Of a stretch of 64,000 bases of DNA, positions 24,972 to 38,760 are shown in pieces. The stretch covers positions 5,132,185 through 5,196,184 of the forward strand of contig OX439004.1 in NCBI GenBank assembly GCA_949316495.1. The letters are read 5' to 3'. The translations under genes and the position numbers were made by a program. The number at the start of each line of letters is the position of its first letter. Positions within the stretch are counted from its first letter, which is position 1. The notes below the pieces were generated by a model. It ran no database searches, was not told where the DNA came from, and was given only the letters and a program-made list of their open reading frames with translations. Source of the DNA: Amphiduros pacificus (Eukaryota; Annelida; Polychaeta; Phyllodocida; Hesionidae).

Positions 24972-27068
24972 ATTTGATATATCCTAACCATTTGATATAT
25001 CCTAACCATTTGATATATCCTAACCATTTGATATATCCTAACCATTTGATAAACCCTTACCATTTGATATATCCTAACCATTTGATATATCCTCACCATT
25101 TGATATATCCCAACAATTTGTTATATTCTAACCGTTTGATAAACCCTAACCATTTGATAAACCCTAACCATTTGATATATCCCAACCATTTGATATATCC
25201 TAACCATTTATCATATCCTAACCGTTTGTTATATCCTAACCATTGTTATATCCCAACCATTTGATATATCCCAACCATTTGATACATCCTAACGAATTGA
25301 TATACACTAACCATTTGATATATCCTAACCATTTTATATATCCTAGCCATTTGATATACACTAACCATTTGATATATCCTAACCATTTGATATATCCTAA
25401 CCATTTTATACATCCTAGCCATTTGATATATTCTAACCATTTGATACATCCTAACGATTTGATATACACTAACCATTTGATATATCCTAACCATTTTATA
25501 TATCCTAGCCATTTGATATACACTAACCATTTGATATATCCTAACCATTTTATACATCCTAGCCATTTGATATACACTAACGATTTGATATATTCTAACC
25601 ATTTGATACATCCTAAACATTTGATATATACTAACCATTTGATATATTCTAACCATTTGATACATCCTAACCATTTGATATACACTAACCATTTGGTATA
25701 TTCTAACCATTTGATACATCCTAACCATTTGCTATAGACTAACCATTTGATATATCCTTACCATTTGTTATATCCTAACCATTTGATATATCCTAACCAT
25801 TTGTTATATCCTAACCATTTTATATATCCTAACCATTTGATACATCCTAACGATTTGATATACACTAACCATTTAATATATCCTTACCATTTGTTATATC
25901 CTAACCATTTGATATATCCTAACCATTTGATATATCCTAACCGTTTGATAAACCCCAACCATTTGATAAACCCTAACCATTTGATATATCCCAACCATTT
26001 GATATATCCTAACCATTTATCATATCCTAACTGTTTGTTATATCCTAACCATTGTTATATCCCAACCATTTGATATATCCCAACCATTTGATACATCCTA
26101 ACGATTTGATATACACTAACCATTTGATATATCCTAACCATTGTTATATCCCAACCATTTGATATATCCCAACCATTTGATACATCCTAACGATTTGATA
26201 TACACTAACCATTTGATATATCCTAACCATTTTATATATCCTAGCCATTTGATATACACTAACCATTTGATATATCCTAACCATTTTATACATCCTAGCC
26301 ATTTGATATACACTAACCATTTGATATATTCTAACCATTTTATACATCCTAGCCATTTGATATACACTAACCATTTGATATATTCTAACCATTTGATACA
26401 TCCTAACCATTTGATATACACTAACCATTTGATCTATTCTAACCATTTGATACATCCTAACCATTTGATATACACTAACCATTTGATATATTCTAACCAT
26501 TTGATACATCCTAACCATTTGATATACACTAACCATTTGATATATCCTTACCATTTGTTATATCCTAACCATTTGATATATCCTAACCATTTGTTATATC
26601 CTAACCATTTGTTATATCCTAACCATTTGATACATCCTTACGATTTGATATACACTAACCATTTAATATATCCTTACCATTTGTTATATCCTAACCATTT
26701 GATATATCCTAACCATTTGATATATCCTAACCATTTGATATATCCTAACCATTTGATATATTCTAACCATTTGATATATCCCAACCATTTGATACATCCT
26801 AACGATTTGATATATCCTAACCATTTGATATATCCTAACGATTTGATATATCCTAACCATTTGATATATCCTAACCATTAGATATATCCTAACCATTTGA
26901 TATATCCTAACCATTTGATATATTCTAACCATTTAATATATCCTAACCATTTGATACATCCTAGCCATTGGATATACACTAACCATTGGATATATTCTTA
27001 CCATTGGATATACACTAACCATTGGATATACACTAACCATTGGATATACACTAACCATTTGTTATATA
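24972..27068. repeat. 18-bp minisatellite, about 116 copies, 809-bp higher-order repeat
   Basis: The unit is CATTTGATATATCCTAAC with variants ATACATCC, ATACACT, TTATATCC and AAACCC. A long ordered run of variants at 25131-25300 recurs at 25939-26110, offset by 809 bp (45 units less one base). It includes one 17-bp unit, CATTGTTATATCC..., seen at 25241, 26050 and again at 26139. The array ends in a CATTGGATATACACTAAC sub-family at about 26969-27055. The six-codon period leaves frames open on both strands (NHLIYP, MVRIYQ), which I do not take as coding. Confidence 0.96.
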
Positions 27069-27686
27069 TTCAAACCATTCTTTGTTACCATTGCCCTCTT
27101 CTTTTCGTAAGCTAATTATAACTGTGCTGTAAGCAAATTATTACTGTATCCTATGTTTCCGTGACAGGTATCCCCAACTTCATGCCAGCTGAATGTACCA
27201 AAACTTTGAACGTGAACTGAATTTTCCATTTAATTTTCTTCACCAACAACTCCAATATCTTTGTGAGCCGACTATAGCCGGATATAGTAGAGATAATATT
27301 CCTCTTTTGAACAGGTGAGCATTAACACCCAGTTAGATTCCACCAGTGTACATAGAGTGAATCTATGGGTTGTAAAGCTGAGTTATCACACTATAAATGT
27401 AACCTCTACTGTATTCATAAAGTTCGTTTCCTTTTATCTAATGTTGGCACACAGTCATATTTTACATAAACTCATTTCACGGCTTTTGGCCGGTCGTAAT
27501 GCCATTTTCGTGCTTAACCTTCTGTTCTAATTAATTAGAACTATTTCCTAGTCACAATCGATGTTTTTTTTGGCAGTGCATTAAATCCATGTTCCATTAT
27601 ATCTGTGCCCCATCTTCGTTAACATTGCAACTCTACTTTATAGTCCAGATGTAACAAATGATAAGAACGTGCATTTTTAAATCATG
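27069..27686. other. unique DNA between arrays
   Basis: No gene or element recognised. Confidence 0.6.
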
Positions 27687-28080
27687 TATGCAACACACAA
27701 TTGTACCATACAATAGGTCTTCACGTGACACACAATGATACCATACAATAAGACTCATTCAACATGACATACAATGATACCATACAATAAGGCTCACTCC
27801 ACGTGACACACAATGGTACCATACAATAAGGCTCACTCCACGTGACATACAATGATACCATGCAATAGGACTCGTTCCACGTGACATACAATGATACCAT
27901 ACAATAGGACTCGTTCCACGTGACATACAATGATACCAAACAATAGGACTCGTTCCACGTGACATACAATGATACCATACAATAGGACTCGTTCCACGTG
28001 ACATACAATGATACCATACAATAGGACTCGTTCCACGTGACATACAATGATACCAAACAATAGGATTCATTTCAGGTGAC
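27687..28080. repeat. 39-bp minisatellite, about 10 copies
   Basis: The unit is GACATACAATGATACCATAC followed by AATAGGACTCGTTCCACGT. The first copies carry GGTACC and GCTCACTCC variants. Each unit carries a CACGTGAC E-box-like sequence at the unit junction. The ACACAATGGTACCAT core is shared with the arrays that follow. Confidence 0.95.
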
Positions 28081-28261
28081 GGAATGAGACTATTTTCACG
28101 TGACACACAACGGTACCAATCACATATATCTAATTATGTGTACCAATCCAGATGTATTATACAATCAGAAGTTTACCTCACCCAATATACTAAACAATCA
28201 TATCTAAATCATTTTTGTATCACACCCGATGCACTAAGCAATCAGATTTTTCTTATATGGG
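28081..28261. repeat. diverged transitional units
   Basis: Irregular units keep the CACACAACGGTACCAATCA or ATCAGA-type phrases at irregular spacing. They link the 39-bp array to the 50-bp array. Confidence 0.6.
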
Positions 28262-28552
28262 ACACGTGCAATGGTATCATATATTCAGATGTATCTATCT
28301 CATTCTCTTTGCCACGCCCAATGATATCATATAATCAGATGTATCTATTTCATTCTCTTTGCCACGCCCAATGGTACCATACTATCAGATGCATCTGTCT
28401 CATTCTCTTTGCCACGCCCAATGGTACCATACTATCAGATGCATCTGTCTCATTCTCTTTGCCACGCTCAATGGTATCATACTATTAGATGCATCTGTCT
28501 CATTCTCTTTGCCACGCTCAATGGTATCATATAATCCGATGTATCATATTGT
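28262..28552. repeat. 50-bp sub-array, about 6 copies
   Basis: The unit is ATGGTACCATACTATCAGAT, GCATCTGTCTCATTCTCTTT, GCCACGCCCA. It is clearly homologous to the 48-bp unit that follows (ATGGTACCA core, ATCTGTCTCATT, GCCAC). Confidence 0.93.
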
Positions 28553-30247
28553 GTGCCACACAATGGTACCATATCCATCGATCTATCTGTCTCATTTTGT
28601 GTGCTCCACAATGGTACCACATCACTGGATCTATCTGCTTCATTTTGTGTGCCCCACAATGGTACCACATCACTAGATCTATCTGCTTCATTTTGTGTGC
28701 CCCACAATGGTACCACATCACTAGATCTATCTGCTTCATTTTGTGTGCCCCACAATGGTACCACATCACTAGATCTATCTGCTTCATTTTGTGTGCTCCA
28801 CAATGGTACCACATCACTGGATCTATCTGCTTTATTTTGTGTGCCCCACAATGGTACCACATCACTAGATCTATCTGCTTCATTTTGTGTGCCCCACAAT
28901 GGTACCACATCACTAGATCTATCTGCCTCATTTTGTGTGCCCCACAATGGTACCACATCACTAGATCTATCTGCCTCATGTTGTGTGCCACACAATGGTA
29001 CCACATCACTAGATCTATCTGCCTCATGTTGTGTGCCACACAATGGTACCACATCACTAGATCTATCTGCCTCATGTTGTGTGCCACACAATGGTACCAC
29101 ATCACTAGATCTATCTGCCTCATTTGTTGTGCCACACAATGGTACCACATCACTAGGTCTATCTGCCTCATGTTGTGTGCCACACAGTGGTACCACATCA
29201 CTAGGTCTATCTGCCTCATGTTGTGTGCCACACAGTGGTACCACATCACTAGGTCTATCTGCCTCATGTTGTGTGCCACACAATGGTACCACATCACTAG
29301 ATCTATCTGCCTCATGTTGTGTGCCACACAATGGTACCACATCACTAGATCTATCTGCCTCATGTTGTGTGCCACACAATGGTACCACATCACTAGATCT
29401 ATCTGCCTCATGTTGTGTGCCACACAATGGTACCACATCACTAGATCTATCTGCCTCATTTGTTGTGCCACACAATGGTACCACATCACTAGGTCTATCT
29501 GCCTCATGTTGTGTGCCACACAGTGGTACCACATCACTAGGTCTATCTGCCTCATGTTGTGTGCCACACAGTGGTACCACATCACTAGGTCTATCTGCCT
29601 CATGTTGTGTGCCACACAATGGTACCACATCACTAGATCTATCTGCCTCATGTTGTGTGCCACACAATGGTACCACATCACTAGATCTATCTGCCCCATG
29701 TTGTGTGCCACACAATGGTACCACATCACTAGATCTATCTGCCCCATGTTGTGTGCCACACAATGGTACCACATCACTAGATCTATCTGCTTCATTTTGT
29801 GTGCCACACAATGGTACCACATCACTAGATCTATCTGCCTCATTGTGTGTGCCACACAATGGTACCACATCACTAGATCTATCTGCCTCATTCTGTGTGC
29901 CACACAATGGTACCACATCACTAGATCTATCTGCCTCATTCTGTGTGCCACACAATGGTACCACATCACTAGATCTATCTGCCTCATGTTGTGTGCCACA
30001 CAATGGTACCACATCACTAGATCTATCTGCCTCATGTTGTGTGCCACACAATGGTACCACATCACTAGATCTATCTGCCTCATTCTGTGTGCCACACAAT
30101 GGTACCACATCACTAGATCTATCTGCCTCATTCTGTGTGCCACACAATGGTACCACATCACTAGATCTATCTGCCTCATGTTGTGTGCCACACAATGGTA
30201 CCACATCACTAGATCTATCTGCCTCATGTTGTGTGCCACACAGTGGT
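28553..30247. repeat. 48-bp minisatellite, about 35 copies, 336-bp higher-order repeat
   Basis: The unit is CAATGGTACCACATCACTAG, ATCTATCTGCCTCATGTTGT, GTGCCACA. The first third has CTTCATTTTGTGTGCCC variants. A block marked by CATTTGTTGTGCC followed by three ACTAGGTCT units occurs at 29121 and 29457, offset by 336 bp (seven units). The 16-codon period keeps two plus and two minus frames open for over 550 codons each; the minus-strand product would repeat EADRSSDVVPLCGTQH. Near-perfect openness in four frames points to unit composition, not selection. Confidence 0.97.
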
Positions 30248-31974
30248 ACTATACCACCATGTTCCTTTCATTCTGATGACACTCAGAACATTGCTCTACA
30301 ACAAGCTTGCTCCATGTCAGAGAGATGAGTGGTTGTAGTAAGAATTGCGTGCAGACCTCTATCCCCCCATCATCCTAAGAAGCCTATGTTTCGATGACAC
30401 CCACGTGACATTGCTATTGAGTGGCATGACTAGGTGGGCAATGTGGCAGAGTTAAGGGTAGAAACTGCGCCTCTCCATCAGCAGGGTGCCACGCTAACAA
30501 TGGTTAACAAGGACCCTTGTGTTTCACATCTACATTATAATATTGGACAATTGCACATAGAACATTGAGGAGCTCATCGAAACAAAGAAAAAAGGGGAAG
30601 TCTCGCGGGGAAGTTAAAATATTCTATTTCTACATAACATAATTCAATTATTATGGCATAAGCTATCTGCGGAATAGTGTCAGGCAATTAGTGGAGAATT
30701 GACGACTGGGGGCCAGTGACATGAGCATGGCCAAATTGTATGACAGGACCCCCACCTTGCGTCTAGACTCGTGGAAGGGGTTCTGACAGCGTAAGTCACG
30801 CCCACTCTCGTAACAGGACACGTGGTACGACTAAAGATCACGTGACAACATGGCAATAGCCATGAAAGCTATGCGGATAATAGCAGCCCGGGTTGACAAA
30901 TACCCGTATATCATGGTCAATATGGACGTCCAAATAATCCGCTGTCAACTACAACTTTAAGTTCTTAACTGACTTATCCTGATTATATACATTTTCTTAT
31001 CTTAGATATGAGAAGACCAATCAGTGTAATTGACCACACATGTGAATCAAATAACTACATGTACAAGCAACTTCTCCTGATTGAGTTTGAGCATGCACAA
31101 AATAGACCTTATTCCATGATCTAAGATCAATTTTTTTTCTCTCAATGGATTGCATTATTAGACAATACTAGTGGGCATAAATTTAGATTTTTTTATATAA
31201 AGCTTGCTTTATATAGTTTCTTATTGTTAAACTTTCATCTTTCTTTGAGAAATAGGTGGTTGCTGTGATTTTATGATGTCAATAACTTTGCGTTATAAGT
31301 GATGTACTTGCGATGCCAGAGCAGATTGGTTTCCAGGGTTGGTTGAAACTTTTTTAATCTTCAGTGTTGTGGGCATCCCCATGGGATGGAGTGAGTAGCT
31401 TGCTCCCTGAGGCCCACTGAGAACATGTAGAGGGCAGGGCCGGGGAACCCTTCTGAAAGCCGCAAGATGGATTAATCTTGGCGAGACGGAACGGACCAAT
31501 GCTCTGGGCAGAGGTGTTCACAACCTCAGCAAAAACATGGCGGCAAGAGGGAGCAAGTCTGATAGAGAGATAAAACAGAGGATGATATACGTGGGCTGAC
31601 CTAACTTGGTTACCTGCCTGTACTCATACATCATGAAATCACAAATGCACTACATTCAATTCAATCTGGAATATGTAAGACGATGATATTTCCGGTGAAT
31701 CGTGTGATCAGAGATTTTCATGAGTATCATTGCAGTCACGTGATAACAATGACGTCATTGCCTTAGGGTGTCAGGGGTTGTCCTGGTCGGGTCCGTGAGA
31801 AGAGACTCTGCAGTTTTAATGCTGCGGAAAACGTATTCCCCTTTAGACCGCATGGCACTCTGTTGTACCATAATGTAATTTATGTGCAGAAAAGGGCCAT
31901 ATTGAATCTGTCTGAATCAAAGGAATATATTTATATATTTTTAAAAATAAATTAAATTTGGTGGTAAGATTTTC
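30248..31974. other. unique DNA, no gene seen
   Basis: Moderately GC-richer stretches at 30300-30900 and 31290-31560 hold no recognisable frame. A closely spaced E-box and CRE pair at 31736-31757 is listed separately. A TCACGTGAC-like E-box also lies at about 30839, and an ATGGCGGC motif (YY1-like) at about 31537. Confidence 0.55.
31736..31757. promoter_or_regulatory. E-box and full CRE six bases apart
   Basis: TCACGTGA and TGACGTCA are both perfect palindromes, separated by TAACAA. These are known bHLH-type (USF/MITF) and CREB/ATF binding sequences. Function here is inference. Confidence 0.4.
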
Positions 31975-33165
<1,191 letters not shown>

Positions 33166-33890
33166 GGAGCAGCGGTGACAGGTGCGTCGTGGCATTCGGG
33201 ACACTGGTATCTTCTGCACGTTCTCCGGTGCTGCCAGCCGTTTGAGACAGACAATCGCCGGGCACCAATGAGAGATAACAGACACTTTCAGCCTTATCTA
33301 AATTCAAGACGAAAGTGCACCCATTTCTCTTGCGATGTGATAACAATGCTTAATCTCTTTGGTTCTGTAAAAGAAAAATAAAGTCACATTTGCATTATGG
33401 TAATGGAACTCAGATTTAACAATCATGTCGGTAGTGTATTTATTTGTTGTACATGAAAGTGATAAATAAATACACAACTCATAAGATGTGTGTATGGATC
33501 TTTTATGTATGAAATCCTCGCTGTCTATGGTGCAGTGAATCATCTCTCAGGATATGAAGAATCGTCTGTGTGTAATTACAAATTTTGACATTTTGCAGTG
33601 AGAGGATAAGAAATTTCCTTTGTCTATTCATCTATGTATAATCTGTGTGGGACACAATCCTTACATAGCAGCTGTGTCTGACAAGAACAAATGCTGGCTA
33701 AACATGGCCCTTGCTAGAAATTCCAATAATTTCATGCAGCTTCATAATAGCACATTAAACCCCATACAAGTGCTGACAAGTGTGTGTAAAAGAGACATAC
33801 TTACAAAACACACGGCTGACAAAGAAAGACTGAAGACACATGTGATTTGGAGTGCATGTTGGGAGACACAATGTCATTGGCTGCAGACAT
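33166..33890. other. unique DNA, no gene seen
   Basis: No supported gene. Several short frames overlap at 33161-33543 and none has recognisable similarity. A frame at 33620-33922 starts at TTG and runs into a LINE tail. Confidence 0.55.
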
Positions 33891-34093
33891 TAATAATAAT
33901 AATAATAATAAAATTTCTATAGCGCTTATACCAGACAAGTCTGTTCATAGCGCTGTATCGGGGAAGTGCTTCCTAAAGAGATAGGTTTTCAGTCTGCTCT
34001 TAAAGCTTGTGACCGATCTACTAGTTCTAATTGCCTTATGTCCGTACCTGGGCCCCTTATCTCCTTATATGGGCACAACACATATAAGATTCT
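33891..34093 (-). mobile_element. 3' end of a non-LTR retrotransposon (LINE)
   Basis: Read on the minus strand, the sequence encodes a tail containing RTSRSVTSFKSRLKTYLF and then RKHF and a stop at about 33951. This pattern (an F-K-x-x-L-K-T-x-L-F motif just before the stop) is the usual C-terminus of ORF2 in many LINEs. A short 3' UTR with two AGCGCTAT motifs follows and ends in a (TTA)n tail, seen as AATAATAAT at 33891-33912. An in-frame stop further upstream suggests decay. The 5' side abuts the 8-bp array at about 34096, so only about 200 bp remain. The clade cannot be fixed from this fragment. Confidence 0.75.
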
Positions 34094-34095
34094 CC

Positions 34096-35990
34096 TTACT
34101 CTCATACTCTCATACTCTCATACTCTCATACTCTCATACTGTCGAACTGTCATATTTTCATACTTTCGTACTCTCATACTATCATACTATCATACAATCA
34201 TACTCTAATACTCTCATACTCTCATACCCTCATACTCTCATACCCTCATGCCCTCATGCCCCCATACTCTCATACCCTCATACTCTCATACTATCATATT
34301 CTCATACCCTCATTCATACCTTCATACCCTCATACCCTCATACTCTCATACTCTCATACCCTCATACCCTCATACTATCATACTCTCATACCCTCATACC
34401 CTCATACTATCATACCCTCATACCTTCATACTCTCATACTCTCATACTCTCATACTCTCATACTCTCATACTCTCATACCCTCATACCCTCATACTCTCA
34501 TACCCTCATACTCTCATACTCTCATACTCTCATACCCTCATACTATCATACCCTCATACCCTCATACCCTCATACCCTCATACCCCCATACTCTCATACT
34601 CTCATACTCTCATACTCTCAAACCCTCATACCCTCATACTCTCATACTCTCATACCCTCATACTCTCATACTCTCATACTCTTATACCCTCATACCCCCA
34701 TACTCTCATACCCTCATGCTCTCATACCCTCATACCCTCATACTCTCATACTCTCATACCCTCATACTCTCACTCTCTCATACCCTCATACCCTCATACC
34801 CCCATACTATCATACTCTCATACCCTCATACTCTCATACTCTCATACCCTCATACCCTCATACCCTCATACCCTCATACTCTCATACTCTCATACCCTCA
34901 TACCCTCATACTATCATACCCCCATACCCTCATACCCTCATACTCTCACACCCTCATACTCTCATACTCTCATACCCTCATACTCTCATACGCTCATACT
35001 CTCATCCTTTCATACACTCATACTCTCATACTATCATACTCTCATACTCTCATACTCTCATACTCTCATTCTCCCATACCCTCATACTCTCATACGCTCA
35101 TACTTTCATACTTTCATACTTTCATACTTTCATACTTTCATACTTTCATACTTTCATACTTTCATACTCTCATTCTCCCATACCCTCATCCTCTCATACC
35201 CTCATACTCTCATACTTTCATACTTTCATACTCTCATACTCTCGTACTTGCATACTCTCATACTTTCATATTCTCATACTCTCATGCTCTCATACCCTCA
35301 TTCTCTCATACTCTCATACCCTCATACTCTCATACTCTCATACCCTCATACCCTCATACTCTCACACCCTCATACCCTAATACTCTCATACCCCCATACT
35401 CTCATACTCTCATACTCTCATACCCTAATACTCTCATACCCTCATACTCTCATACTCTCATACTCTCATACTCTCATACTCTCATACTCTCATACCATAA
35501 TACTCTCATACCCCCATACTCTCATACTCTCATACCCTCATACTCTCATACCCTCATTACCTCATACCCTCATACCGTCATACTCTCATACTCTCATACT
35601 CTCATACTCTCATACTCTCATACTCTATTACTCTATTACTCTATTACTATCATACTCTATTACTCTTATACTCCATTACTCTATTACTCTATTACTCTTT
35701 TACTCTTATACTCTATTACTCTATTACTCTATTACTCTATTACTCTATTACTCTATTACTCTATTACTCTATTACTCTATTACTCTTATACTCTATTACT
35801 CTATTACTCTATTACTCCCATCCTATTTTACACTCATACTCTATTACTCTCATACTCTATTACTCTCATACTCTCATACTCTATTACTCTATTACTCTAT
35901 TACTCTATTACTCTTTTGCTCTATTACTCTCATACTATATTACTCTATTACTCTTATACTCTCATACTCTATTACTCTATTACCTTTATA
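34096..35990. repeat. 8-bp (octanucleotide) array, about 1.9 kb
   Basis: About 235 copies of TACTCTCA and TACCCTCA, with a TACTTTCA patch at 35100-35165 and a switch to TACTCTAT/TACTCTTA from about 35621. One strand is almost free of G. The period is not a multiple of three, and all plus frames stay open, giving false frames of up to about 700 codons (SYSHTLIL-type). Confidence 0.97.
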
Positions 35991-37419
35991 TCCTCATTCT
36001 CTCACTTCCTTGTGCATGGAGGAATATCATTACATTACTCGATATTTACATAGCGTGGCAGGCCTCAACAATAAAATTATGACAGTAAAAAAGGAGATGA
36101 AACATTTCATGTATAATAGGTATTATAGATAAACTCGTGCAAAATATAAAGAACATTTTATACAATGTGCATGGTTCTTTGATGTATAATTTGTTTTATG
36201 GTGAGGAGGGATCTGAATATGCATAGCCACATATGGCCAAGTATACATTTACACTTATATGAATGATTGTCTATGGATGGTGAGTGATGAAGCTATGCGA
36301 TGATCAGGTTTCTGGATTAATGGTGGGCCCACGGCTAAAGCAAGGGTTCACAAGCGCATGACAATCTGTGCATGAATCACGCTGCCAACAACAAAAATAT
36401 TCCACGATTTTAATTATAGCCTCAAGATTTTCAAAGGCATATTACATCGCTTTAAATAAGGTAGAGCCATTGTATGTGAATACGTGAATTCTGTTGTAAA
36501 GCCATTTATCGCCTTGTTTCCTTTTCAAGCTGGTTGTTTCTCTATTTCTAAGGCCTATAATTGCTCATTATTCACACAAGGTATCCCAGTGCCTCTCATG
36601 CACACTGTCTCTGTTTTTCCTCACAAGATGTGCCTCGCATCCCCTGCTCTGATAATTGGCACATTAACATATTGTGCTGCTAAAAAGCAAAATGTGGTGA
36701 AATTAAGAATGCAAACCTGTCTGAGTCAGCTGGTTTGTCAAATGTCAAATGTCCCCCAGATGCATACAGATCTCCATTGTCTCTACACTTTCTTTATCCT
36801 CTTAAACTATTTACATTTTATCATTTTAAAGCAGCATAAAGATAAATAACTCCTAGATCATTCGCGAAAGAACGTTAGGGACCATTTTATTGAAAACTGC
36901 TTCCAGTTTTATCAATTTGCCTAATTTTGTCATTTGAATAGCATTGCAAATTTTATGCAGTTTTTTTGTGTCTCATCATACATCACAGAGTTGGTTTGCC
37001 TCACATAAACTATGCCAGTCCACCATTCTCTTGTAATATGTTTTTTTTTCCTATTGTAAAATGCAGTGGGACATTATTGACCTGGGGCTGGCAATCAATG
37101 CTGAGCATATTGCCTTGTCTCCTATCATGTATAACAGCATATCAACAACTGCTTTGTGAAACATTCAATCTTTGCCGGGTGAGGAGGGCATGTAGGGGAC
37201 ACATTGATGTCCCCATTCAGGCACGAGGAACATGCCCTCATATCACCCCAGCTCACTGCAAGCCCTCTCACAATTGTGTCCACGCCCCCTGGCGGATAGC
37301 AATTATTCATTCTGAAATAGCCGCACTGAGCACCTGGTCATAGGAAACATGTATGTATTGACAGGATAGGAAACGAATCAAATTATTTCTGAGATCGTTG
37401 ACGTTGAGTGAGGGTGATA
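35991..37419. other. unique DNA, no gene seen
   Basis: Frames of 121 and 125 codons at 36484-36849 and 36966-37343 both begin at non-ATG codons and resemble no known protein, so they are not called. A nested inverted repeat at 37186-37239 lies in a locally GC-rich stretch. Confidence 0.55.
37186..37239. other. nested inverted repeats (cruciform or hairpin)
   Basis: An outer 9-bp perfect pair, GAGGGCATG (37186-37194) with CATGCCCTC (37231-37239), encloses an inner perfect palindromic stem GGGGACATTGATGTCCCC (37197-37214). Confidence 0.7.
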
Positions 37420-37800
37420 TACATTGATGGTCATACAGCCATCGGTAAGTTATATTAATTGGCAGTTAGACAGCCGTGACCCTGCCATACATTATGTAAG
37501 GTTAACCTTTACAATGCCATCAGTAAGTTAGAAACTGCCATCGGTAAGCTAGAATATACTAATTGGTGGAAAACCAACCATAAGTAAGTCAGAGTTATAT
37601 TAATTGATGGTCAACCATGAGCATGCCATACATTATGCAAGGTTCATATTTATACCGGTGGTTCATAAAGCCATCATTAAATTAGAGTTATATCAGCCAT
37701 GAGCATGTCATACATTATGTAGGCTTGACCTTTATATTGGTGGATACACAACCATGAACAACCATACTTAATGAAAAGGTGATATTGATTAAAGGTCAGA
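37420..37800. repeat. decayed long-period tandem repeat
   Basis: The phrase GCCATACATTATGTAAGGTT recurs, with changes, at about 37484, 37627 and 37707. It is followed by ACCTTTATA-like text and interleaved with AGTTATATTAATTG and CCATCGGTAAGTTA phrases. Units are badly diverged and of uneven length. Confidence 0.7.
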
Positions 37801-38085
37801 CAGCAGTGGGCTTTCCAGACAAGAGGAAAGATGTTTGGCTGCTTAGAGTGAAGTATTTAAAAATTATAACACAACTCACAGTATTGACCGGCTTATGTGG
37901 CCATGATAGTCTGTTTACATTTATTTGATTTGACAGTGGGCGAAAAGATCGTGCGTCATTTCAGCCCGATCACATGACCTTCCAATGTGATTTTAAGATT
38001 GAAAATGTCACATGTCTTTTTTAGGGTAATTTCATCGATGAGAAGCACACATTTGATTGTAAAGTTGATTGTAAGTTGATTGTAA

Positions 38086-38760
38086 AAATGAGACGGTCAC
38101 ATGTCCATCGAGGTGATTCTAGACAGGAGACGGTCACATGTCCATCAAGGTTGATCTAGCAGTGAGACGGTCACATGTCCATCGAGGTGATTCTAGCAGT
38201 GAGACGGTCTCATGTCCATCGAGGTGATTCTAGCATTGAGACGGTCACATGTCCATCGAGGTGATTCTAGCAGTGAGACGGTCTCATGTCCATCGAGGTG
38301 ATTCTAGCAGTGAGACGGTCTCATGTCCATCAAGGTGATTCTAGCAGTGAGACGGTCACATGTCCATCAAGGTGATTCTAGACGGGAGACTGTCTCATGT
38401 CCATCAAGGTGATTCTAGCAGTGAGACGGTCACATGTCCATCGAGGTGATTCTAGCAGTGAGACGGTCTCATGTCCATCGAGGTGATTCTAGACGGGAAA
38501 AGGTCACATGTCCATCAAGGTGATTCTAGCAGTGAGCCAGTCACATGTCCATCAAGGTGATTCTAGCAGTGAGATGGTTACATGTCCATCGAGGTGATTC
38601 TAGCAGTGAGACGGTCTCATGTCCATCGAGGTGATTCTAGCAGTGAAACTGTCACATGTCCATAAAGGTATTTCTTGTATTGAGACGGTCACATGTCCAT
38701 CGAGGTGATTCTAGACGGGAGACGGTCACATATCAATCAAGGTGATTCTCACAGAGTGAC
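38086..38760. repeat. 37-bp minisatellite, about 18 copies
   Basis: The unit is GTGATTCTAGCAGTGAGACG followed by GTCACATGTCCATCGAG. Variants have TCTCATG for TCACATG and AGACGGG for AGCAGTG. It is homologous to the 38-bp array that follows at 39101. Decayed relatives extend left to about 37965 (CCCGATCACATGACCTTCCA). Confidence 0.95.

Noticed and set aside
24972-27068. telomere-like CCTAACC motifs
   Set aside because: Only one CCTAAC per 18-bp unit within a different sequence. Not telomeric hexamers.
28477-30328. four overlapping frames of 570-595 codons
   Set aside because: A 48-bp unit open in two frames per strand. Real genes do not keep four frames open.
34009-36132. 707-codon SYSHTLIL-type frame
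   Set aside because: Octanucleotide array open in all plus frames.
36484-37343. two frames of 121 and 125 codons
   Set aside because: Non-ATG starts, no recognised domain, no convincing splice context.
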